Positions 57,086-64,000 of a stretch of 64,000 nucleotides of DNA are shown one piece after another. Source of the DNA: Amanita rubescens. Taxonomy: Eukaryota; Basidiomycota; Agaricomycetes; Agaricales; Amanitaceae. The translations under genes were made by a program, and so were the position numbers. Under the pieces are notes generated by a model. That model ran no database searches. It saw nothing but the letters and a program-made list of their open reading frames with translations, and had not been told where the DNA came from. The stretch's first letter is position 1. Each line of letters begins with the position of its first letter. The stretch lies in NCBI GenBank assembly GCA_015039365.1, contig WION01000004.1:310001-374000 (forward strand). The letters are read 5' to 3'.

Positions 57086-58991
57086 ATGAGGGTGATATTC
57101 CTACTCCATCTTTTACCACTAACCCTAGCCTTCCAATTCCCATTTACCGTACCGGGCATCTTCAAAGTCTACCCCTCTGTACCTGAGCCTGTGACTTCTC
57201 CAGCAACACCACGCATTGCGATCATTGGTGCCGGCGCAGGGGGTGCCTCTGCCGCATTTTGGCTTTCCAAGGCAAAAGAAAGGTTTGGACTGGATATAGG
57301 AGTAGACATATATGAACAATCTTCATACGTTGGTGGACGTGAGTGTCTTCGAACTACAACGTTCTCCCGCTGAAACTCGTGTAGGAAGCACCGTCGTCTA
57401 CCCCTATGAAAATGAAAGCCTAATTCCCGTCGAGCTTGGTGCCTCTATATTCGTTAAAGCAAATAAAAACTTGTGGAGGGCGACGGAGGAGTTCAATTTG
57501 ACGCGTCGAGACTTTAAAGAGTTGAATTATGAAATAGGGATTTGGGATGGCGAAGCTATCGTCGTTTCGGTATGTGTTCGGTATCCTCGTGTTAGCTCAC
57601 TGAGCAAGCTTTTATTAGTTTGGGAATAGTTGGTTTGATACACTGAAGCTGCTTTGGCGGTACGGTTTCTCACCGAAGCGGATGCAACAATTGTAAGAGC
57701 TAGTGAGTCCACCTTGAAAAGAGCGTCACTGAATATCATGTCCATAGAGTCGATGATCTCATAAAAACAATAATCACGCTCTATGATCATGACTCGCCTA
57801 AATGGGACAGCATCGAATCTCTGGCGGACCATCTCAGATGGGGACCTCTCGTACAAAATACCACAGCAGGTTATATAGCCCCTATTGGTGTCTCTGAATC
57901 GTTTGCCCAAGAAATAATTGAAGGATCAACGAGGGTTAACTATGCACAGGTCTGCCTGCGTTGTTTGATGGTTGTACTTACATGACGGTCACCGCCCAGA
58001 ACATCGACAACATACATGCCCTGGGAGGCACCGTGTCGATGGCTACAGCTGGTGCCACCAGTGTTGAAGGCGGGAATTATAAAATTTTTGAGAACTTTGT
58101 CAACAAGTCTGGCGCCAAGTTATTCTTGAATACATCCGTCAGTCTCCGTGATTACTCATTCTCCACATTCACCTAGTATATCTTCAGGTAACGAGCATCA
58201 AGTCCAAGTCTTCGCACAGCTGGACAGTCCACAGCAGCCGTGGTTCTACTGAATATCAAGCAGTTGTGCTTGCCGCTCCATTCCATTCGAGCCGCATTAC
58301 TTTACCCCCTTCGCTCTCATCGCAAATTCCTCAACAACCTTACATTCACCTTCATGTGACGCTGTTGACAACTACGTCTCCGACCCCTAACCCAGCTTAC
58401 TTCTCGCTTTCGTCTACTTCCGACGCGCCACGCGTGATACTTACAACCTATGAAGGCGTACGCAAGGGTGGCAAAGAGCCCGAGTTTAACTCAATGTCAT
58501 ACCACGGCCTCCTGCGCGAGGGTGAATGGATCGTCAAGATCTTTTCTCAACAGCGTATATCTGATGAATGGTTGCAAAATGTTTTCAACGGCCAGGTTGG
58601 CTGGGTGCACCGGAAAGAGGTATTTTTTTTGCCAGTCATTCATCTCCCGTTTATGGAAGTGTTTTTGGCATCTAGTGGGACTCTTATCCCATTCTCACTC
58701 CCACCTCAACGTTCCCTCCAATTAGACTTGACCGCGGCCTATTCTATGTTAATGCCTTTGAACCGTACGTAAAATTCGTGAACCCTTAACCGATCCTAAC
58801 TTTTCTTGGCCAGATTCATATCAACAATGGAAACTGAAACAGTTGCATCGCGCAACGTGATTGATTTACTCCTTAACGAAGAGTTTCAAACTAGTTTATG
58901 TGGAGCAAGGATCTCGGGATCGGAAGAAAATGCAACGGTACAGGTACCTCTTCAAGACGAACAAGATTTTATATATGGATGGGATTGTTGA
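57086..58991 (+). CDS. Prenylcysteine oxidase (PCYOX1-like)
   Basis: FAD-dependent thioether oxidase that breaks down prenylated cysteines released from proteins, usually vacuolar/lysosomal. Seen: signal peptide MRVIFLLHLLPLTLAFQFPF; Rossmann FAD site IAIIGAGAGGASAAFWL followed by VDIYEQSSYVGGR; family blocks STVVYPYEN, VELGASIFVKANKNLW, NSWFDTLKLLWRYGFSP, ESFAQEIIEGSTRVNYAQNIDNIHALGGTVSMA, EYQAVVLAAPFHSS and VRKE-like VHRKEWDSYPI. The C-terminal block ISTMETETVASRNVIDLLL is intact. Seven or eight introns join in frame. Asn-X-Ser/Thr sites fit passage through the secretory path. Confidence 0.9.
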
Positions 58992-59091
58992 ATATCCTTT
59001 TAATATGTGTACATGATATCTTTGACCTATACCATGACGGTTGAGAAACGCTCCAATGGCTACCATGGACACGCTTTGGACGAATACAAGT

Positions 59092-60948
59092 TTATGTGGT
59101 GACATCAGCTTTGGGCTCAGTGGTTTCCTTCACTTCTTGTTCCGGTTTTTCAGAGATAGTCTGCAATTGAGTTTCTTCGGGTTGATGTCCTTTACTCCTC
59201 GATCGTCCTCGCGATTCGGTTCTCGAACTGGGTTGACTTGGTTGATGCTCGGTATTTTCTGAAGGAACGTATTTTTGTTGGGGATAATCAAACGCATCGC
59301 TGAAATCTCTTCGAAGTTCAATATAGTCGGTTGCGAACTCTCCAATCTGTCATGAAATGTTAGATCAAAGAGGCGCGAATTGAGTAATAAACAAACCTCG
59401 ACTTCGTCCATGCCGAGTTTTTCGGCTTCAGCAGTACTTCGTAAGTGTAATCCTGGAATCGAGTCCACCGCTTTCGCGATGACCGCAGTTACGACAAAAG
59501 AATATCCGCAAGCTGCGCAGACGTAAGCAAACTGAATGTATAGCTGCTTCCAATTGTGGTCAATCCAGCCACCGGCAATTGAAGTGGTGCCGTCTAATGC
59601 CGCGATGGTTTTTGAGGCGAAAAATGAATTGAGCATAAGCCCAACGATGCCGCCGATCGCGTGCTCCGCAAAAAGATCGAGAGCATCGTCGATTTGAAGA
59701 AGGGACTTAACTAGAATGCGTCGTTCATAAGAAGTAAATTTGAATGGAGAGCGCGGGACCTACGCTGTGTGGCAAAATTACACAGAGCGCCAGACAAGAT
59801 GCCCACTATAACGGAAGCCCATGGATATATATATCCAGAGGATGGCGTTGCGGCTACAAGTCCGGCGATCGTACCAGAGCAGAAACCAACCATGGTCCAC
59901 CGACGTTCGATCCTGAAATCTAATAGGCACCAGACAATGCCTCCGAACGCCGCAGCGATCATTGAATTCCAGATTGCATAGATTGCTCGAAGATTGGCAC
60001 CGAACGCGCTACCACCATTGAAACCAAGCCAACCAAACCAGAGTATGAAAGCTGTGTGTTTGTGTCAGCTCAAGGAAAAAGACACAGGAAAAAAAAAACA
60101 TACTTCCTAAGCTGACCGATGATACATTATGAGGTCGGAAATTGAGTAATTCTGATTCGCCCCTGCGTCCGAGGACCCATGCGTATGCTAACCCACTAAC
60201 GCCGCTACCGATTTCTACAGGCCCTCCACCTATAAACAGCATAAATGATACCTATCACACGGTCGAGACAGTAACCCCACCTGCGAAGTCTACGACACCC
60301 CATTTGAAGGCCCAGCCATTTACACCCCAAGCCCAGTATGCAATCGGACAATAGACGAGGGTCGCCCAGATGAAGGTGAAGACCATGGCAGGTAGGACCC
60401 TTCCTCGCTCAGCCAAACCTCCCACGAGGATTCCTGCCGTGACACATGCAAATTCCATCTGGAAAAAGCTATAGAGAATCTCAGGGATCAAAGACGAGCC
60501 CGGTGAGGGATCTCCAGCCACTTTCATTAATCCGAAATTTCTAAGATTTCCAATGAATCCATTGGTGGCAGATCTAGAAAAGGCTAGCGAATAGCCCCAG
60601 AAGTACCATTGAAAAATGACGACAGCGTTGCTTGCAGAGACGGCCCAAATAAGCGATACTTCAGAATCCGGAAAAGGTTAAATTTAGTTCCCTGACATCA
60701 CTCGGTGATAACGGACTTACGTGCACTTTTTCGTCTTGCTAAACCCGAATACAAGAACGCTAACATTTTTTTTCTGTCAGGAATTGAAAACATAAATAAG
60801 GAAGCGACTAACCAAGCCCTGGTACCATGAAAAACACCATGGCGCCAGCCACCATGATGAAGGCAATATCGCTGCGGTCATATCTGATAGAGAGTTAAAC
60901 GTTAAACCCGAAGACACATCCGCCGATGGAAAATGTACTGGTTCGCAT
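59092..60948 (-). CDS. Ammonium transporter (Amt/MEP family)
   Basis: Plasma-membrane ammonium channel. Seen: SDIAFIMVAGAMVFFMVPGLAFLYSGLARRKSALSLIW, FQWYFWGYSLAFS, 'SFFQMEFACVTAGILVGGLAERG', 'PIAYWAWGVNGW', DFAGGGPVEIGSGVSGLAYAWVLGRR, 'FILWFGWLGFNGGSAF', FCSGTIAGLVAATPSSGYI, DDALDLFAEHAIGGIVGLMLN. The paired pore histidines are present in DFAGGG-side and EHAIGG contexts (the first is replaced by Glu in GPVEIGSG, where the family usually has His: DFAGGxPVHI). The cytosolic tail is hydrophilic, with RTESRGRSRSKG. Seven or more exons, in frame from YDRSDIAF onward. The first exon and start (ATG 60948) are uncertain because they need a 24-nt intron. Confidence 0.87.
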
Positions 60949-61272
60949 CTTGACTGGAAAGACCTGAAATCCTTAAACGTCGGGAGGGACCGAGACAGAG
61001 GTAGGACGTACGAGCAACTAACGGGCTGAACGACGCACCCAAATCCAACATTGCGGGGGCTTGCGGGGATGTGTGAGGAAGAGCACGTTAGGCAAATTTA
61101 TGGTGCACTTAGGCGTATGCGTGAGATTGGGAACGCCGGAAAGGACTAGTACCGCTGTCACATGGATCCTTTGACGTTGTCCGAATTCCCCTGCGGCCGA
61201 CAATGAACGCAGCTAAAAGTATCCGAGCATGCTGCATGCCGTAACACGTTGCGTCTGTCAAACTGTCTTGGG
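60949..61272. other. Intergenic region without a recognised gene
   Basis: About 320 bp between the ammonium transporter's uncertain start and the LIP2 stop. It may hold the true first exon of the transporter. No GATA cluster or other nitrogen-control site stands out by eye. Confidence 0.4.
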
Positions 61273-62109
61273 TCACGGTACTCTTACTCTAGGCGATAGA
61301 TCTTTGCTCAAGTCCGATCCTCGCCGTTCCATCATTGCTATCGGCTCTGTCTTCCATGCACCGGCTTCCTCCGCGATCTTCTCCAGCTCCTGGATGGCTT
61401 CCTCCACCAGTCCTCCTCCACTTATATCCAACTCTATCATTTCCCTCTCGTAAATTCTCCCCATCGTAGTTATTAACGGTCCAACAACTTCTTCCATCGT
61501 GACCTCTCCCCGTTTTGCCGTTTCTATACTAGTTGCCTTTACATTGTCCAACCCGCATGCGACGATTTGATCGAACCACGATAGCGGCTCCTTTGTTACG
61601 TTCATTGCGAACCCGTGCGTTGTTAGTCGATGTCGCACATGTACACCAATACTCGCAATTTTAGTGGTCGCGCTTAAAAACACTCCCGTATGTTCAGACG
61701 GTATACTTCCAATGCCGTGGGCCTCTTGTAGATAGCGCTCTAGAGATTTTTGCATTCGACATACATAGTCTCGGACACCCATGGTGGGTGTAAAGCGGGA
61801 AAGATCGATTAAGGGGTATCCAACAAGTTGGCCAGGTCCGTGGTAGGTCAAAAGACCCCCGCGCGTTGCCGTTACAAAATCAGCACCTAGTCTCGTCAAC
61901 TTCAAACGTTCGTCGTAGACCGAATCTTCTGATTGGCGGCGGCCTGGAGTGTAGACTGGACGATGCTGCAAAAGGAGCAATATGTCCTTATATGGCAACG
62001 ATGACCTGCGGTTGGCGAGTTGAATAGCATGTATTTTTTCTTGCAGAGCCAACGTCGGACCGTAGGGAAGTGGTGAGCGGAAGTAGTGGTAGTAGACCGG
62101 AAGCTTCAT
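61273..62109 (-). CDS. LIP2: LIP2/LipB octanoyltransferase
   Basis: Lipoyl(octanoyl) transferase that moves octanoyl from acyl-carrier protein to lipoyl domains in mitochondria. Seen: one uninterrupted exon, about 279 residues from ATG 62109. Family motifs: LLLLQHRPVYTPGRR, RGGLLTYHGPGQLVGYPLIDL (the R-G-G-x-x-T-x-H-G-P-G-Q motif with catalytic-site residues), VRDYVCRMQKSLERYL, and 'GVFLSATTKIASIGVHVRHRLTTHGFAMNV' with the conserved KIASIG lysine and THGFA. 'FDQIVACGLDNVKATSI' holds the catalytic cysteine (ACGL). No presequence is obvious. Its start is 44 bp from that of ATP11. Confidence 0.93.
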   Translation of the reverse strand: MKLPVYYHYFRSPLPYGPTLALQEKIHAIQLANRRSSLPYKDILLLLQHRPVYTPGRRQSEDSVYDERLKLTRLGADFVTATRGGLLTYHGPGQLVGYPLIDLSRFTPTMGVRDYVCRMQKSLERYLQEAHGIGSIPSEHTGVFLSATTKIASIGVHVRHRLTTHGFAMNVTKEPLSWFDQIVACGLDNVKATSIETAKRGEVTMEEVVGPLITTMGRIYEREMIELDISGGGLVEEAIQELEKIAEEAGAWKTEPIAMMERRGSDLSKDLSPRVRVP

Positions 62110-62153
62110 CGTCACTGGTGTGACATGCGTGACCTTCGCGTTTGGCTGCTGGC
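62110..62153. promoter_or_regulatory. Very short divergent spacer between LIP2 and ATP11
   Basis: Only 44 bp separate the chosen starts; both genes encode mitochondrial proteins. An alternative ATP11 start at 62125 would give a different, soon-ending frame and is not favoured. Confidence 0.4.
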
Positions 62154-63283
62154 ATGCAGCGCTTCCTCCTGCCTAGAACAGCCGTTCTTGTTAGGCCGCG
62201 TTGTTTTCCCTCGTTAACGAAACGACATGTCCATACGGACTACGAGCTGAAGTATGCTGAAAAGTTACAGAAACGGGCAAACGCGTATGATCACCGTTTA
62301 GCCATTTGCTTGTCACGCTAATGTTGTTGGTGCACAGGCAAGGGCATCACCAGTGCAGGACCTGAAACATAAAGTCCAAGAGGCAGAAAGGGAAGAGAAG
62401 CGTCAGTTTCCCGAACAAGTAGCTTCAAAAAACACTTCGTTGGGCAAGATAAAGCCAGCGGACGACACATCTCACTCAACGCCGTCAACAGCCCAGAAGG
62501 AACGCAAAGATAGTAGCCCCATCAGGGTGAGTCATCACCGGGTCATCTTTGGCTAATACTTCATCCTCCATAATTAGGCACTGTCAAACATCTTGGACAC
62601 TTCCCGCATTGTCGCAACCCCGCATACGCCCACCCAAATATCTGCCCTGTGGAACACATATCACCTCTCTCGCTCCGGTGGTACTGGTCGTGGATTCGTC
62701 TGCGCTTCGATTCCCGTGGATATGTATAAGTGTATGGCCACCGTGGCAACAAGATATCCTTCGTTCATTGTCCCTGTGCCCCGCGCCCGGGCCGACTCAG
62801 AGCCCCGAGGGGAAGGCGAGCGGGATTCGGCATATGAATTTTATTATCTTCAATGGGATTTTCACAGTGTGCCGCCTGTACCAGCTGCGACAGAAGATCC
62901 GTTCGTGGTGCCTAAACCTAGTAATAACCCCCCTATATCCACTGTCTTGTTTACGCCTCTCCAAGAATACAAATCACGAATGTCCTTTGCAACACCGTAC
63001 CTGGTACTCACGCATTACACGGATCTTGCGGAAACTCACGGGATCGTTCTTTTGCGCGGCGAAATCACACCTAATTCGGAATGTTACTGGATCGGACGTA
63101 GATCAGAAGTACATAATGACGCAATCCGATGCGCAGTTACTCTCCATGGCTGTGCAAAAGTTCTATCTTCGGGACAAGAATGTCAGCGGACGGAGCGAGG
63201 GAGGCGAGTTGTTGAGGCAGTTCCATGAAGAACCAGCAAAATTTAGGTGGGAGGATCTGCTGAAGCATGGCAATCTGGTGTAG
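62154..63283 (+). CDS. ATP11: ATP11, F1-ATPase assembly factor (one frame break)
   Basis: Chaperone that binds the F1 beta subunit in the mitochondrial matrix (ATPAF1/Atp11). Seen: basic, Arg-rich presequence MQRFLLPRTAVLVRPRCFPSLTKR; HTDYELKYAEKLQKRAN; coiled LKHKVQEAEREEKR; then LSNILDTSRIVATPHTPTQISALWNTYHLSRSGGTGRGFVCASIP, YPSFIVPVPR, EFYYLQWDFH, TVLFTPLQEYKSR, FATPYLVLTHYTDLAETHGIVLLRGEITP. The rest, TQSDAQLLSMAVQKFYL and WEDLLKHG, lies one frame over (+1 at about 63076-63082), with no intron possible. Two introns (acceptors 62346 and 62578) join in frame. Its stop is 8 bp from the stop of the minus-strand oxidoreductase. Confidence 0.92.
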
Positions 63284-63290
63284 CGATAAA

Positions 63291-63977
63291 TTATTGGACA
63301 TGATTCTCATCATTAGTCTCACCTGCATGCGAGGAAATGAGAGGAGCCTTTCGAATCCATTCTCTTTTTCCTATTTCACTGACAACGAAGTCGGCAAACC
63401 CAGCCCTCGACAGGAAGATTCCAGTCTGCCCATCACCCACATATCCAGCGACCACATTTGTTGAGGTGTTGTTCGTCAAAACAGGGACGCGTACGATAGT
63501 CCAGTCAAGGTTACTTGATCGGACGGCATCTCCTATTGCTACTATGTCCTTGTATGCATTATGAGCAAGTGTTCTGACTCCGGAGATAATGAGCCAGAAC
63601 TTCGTGCTAGGCTTATCATTTGGATCTTTGATGGAAGCGGTGCCCAGACAAATCAAGCGATGCACGCCTTGTTGTTGCATGGCTGAGATGATGTTTGCAT
63701 ATCCTTTTCCTAGGGGCGTATCCGAAGGATAGATGGGCCCGGTTGGTCCAAGTGATGACAAGACAACCTCGACGCCATCCATCGCCTTTACCAATACCTC
63801 GAAGTTGTAGAGTTGTCCCTCCACAACTACCACGGCGGGATTCTCCACGGTTTCACGGGGTAGTTTTCCAGGAGAGCGGACATACAGGACTAGGGTCGCA
63901 TCTGGATAAATTTCGAGACATTTGCGGACTAGCCAATCGCCGCTAGGACCTGTTGCACCGAATATCAGAATCTTCAT
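63291..63977 (-). CDS. NAD(P)-binding atypical short-chain dehydrogenase (NmrA/BVR-B-like)
   Basis: Single-exon Rossmann-fold protein of about 228 residues; the substrate is unknown. Seen: N-terminal dinucleotide motif MKILIFGATGPSGDWLV, 'LVLYVRSPGKLP' (NADP-type basic residue after the second strand), VVVVEGQLYN, 'GVEVVLSSLGPTGP', 'ANIISAMQQQGVHRLICLGTASI', 'DWTIVRVPVLTN', 'SRAGFADFVVSEI'. No Tyr-XXX-Lys catalytic pair is seen, as is usual for the atypical/NmrA group. The whole protein lies inside the window and its start is 23 bp from the edge. Confidence 0.88.
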   Translation of the reverse strand: MKILIFGATGPSGDWLVRKCLEIYPDATLVLYVRSPGKLPRETVENPAVVVVEGQLYNFEVLVKAMDGVEVVLSSLGPTGPIYPSDTPLGKGYANIISAMQQQGVHRLICLGTASIKDPNDKPSTKFWLIISGVRTLAHNAYKDIVAIGDAVRSSNLDWTIVRVPVLTNNTSTNVVAGYVGDGQTGIFLSRAGFADFVVSEIGKREWIRKAPLISSHAGETNDENHVQ

Positions 63978-64000
63978 GGTAAGGATTTCGTCTGGTGCCA

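Noticed and set aside
60860..60948. 24-nt intron at the start of the ammonium transporter
   Set aside because: It is too short for this genome; the true first exon is probably elsewhere, so the start is marked uncertain.

Overview
The window is a gene-dense piece of nuclear DNA from a filamentous fungus, most likely a basidiomycete (Agaricomycetes-like). The signs are intron-rich genes with about 45-60 nt GT-AG introns, very short intergenic gaps, and a fungal gene set (RIC1, ATG26, GH72 glucanosyltransferase, SUR7, SSK2-type MAPKKK, CBP3, LAS1). I see no transposon, tRNA, rRNA or CRISPR array. I predict about 28 protein genes; only the first, a CSL/Su(H) factor, is cut by the window edge.

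Layout. 1-5.9 kb: CSL factor; RINT1 (ER tethering, minus); a HAD 5'-nucleotidase-like enzyme. 5.9-11 kb: peroxisomal ABCD half-transporter; CBP3 (minus); a PRELI/UPS protein. 11.2-18.1 kb: the large TFIIIC B-block subunit. 18.4-25 kb: multi-pass membrane protein; SSK2/Wis4-type MAPKKK (minus). 25-29.2 kb: DRG1/RBG1 GTPase, metallo-beta-lactamase-fold hydrolase, second PRELI protein. 29.3-34.8 kb: RIC1 and a 2-oxoglutarate dioxygenase-like protein. 34.9-43.5 kb: ATG26 sterol glucosyltransferase (minus), SUR7-like protein, GH72 wall enzyme. 43.6-51.2 kb: RRM plus zinc-knuckle protein, F-BAR-type RhoGAP, PIF1 helicase with an N-terminal viroplasmin domain. 51.2-59 kb: YSC84-SH3 protein and LAS1 (both minus), a membrane protein, dienelactone hydrolase, prenylcysteine oxidase. 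59-64 kb: ammonium transporter and LIP2 (minus), ATP11, an NAD(P)-binding oxidoreductase (minus). Shared themes are mitochondria (CBP3, two PRELI proteins, LIP2, ATP11), membrane traffic and actin (RINT1, RIC1, YSC84, RhoGAP), and wall or plasma membrane (GH72, SUR7, ATG26).

Most unusual signal. When coding exons are joined by conserved protein sequence, many genes read cleanly, but eight conserved genes need the reader to step over exactly one nucleotide at points where no intron fits. I count about 15 well-supported sites on both strands, and nearly all are the same sign (one extra base, +1). They cluster at about 8.2-25.2 kb, at 42.1-42.35 kb, and singly at 46.84 and 63.08 kb. The plain explanation is an insertion-biased consensus error in those stretches. 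The biological alternatives are +1 ribosomal frameshifting or removal of single bases from the RNA. Other points: a predicted one-nucleotide exon in DRG1, three GC-AG introns with identical donors, a perfect Pol III B-box inside intron 1 of the TFIIIC B-block subunit gene, and divergent start codons only 38 and 44 bp apart.

All gene models come from reading the sequence by eye. Homology statements rest on remembered family features, not on a search.
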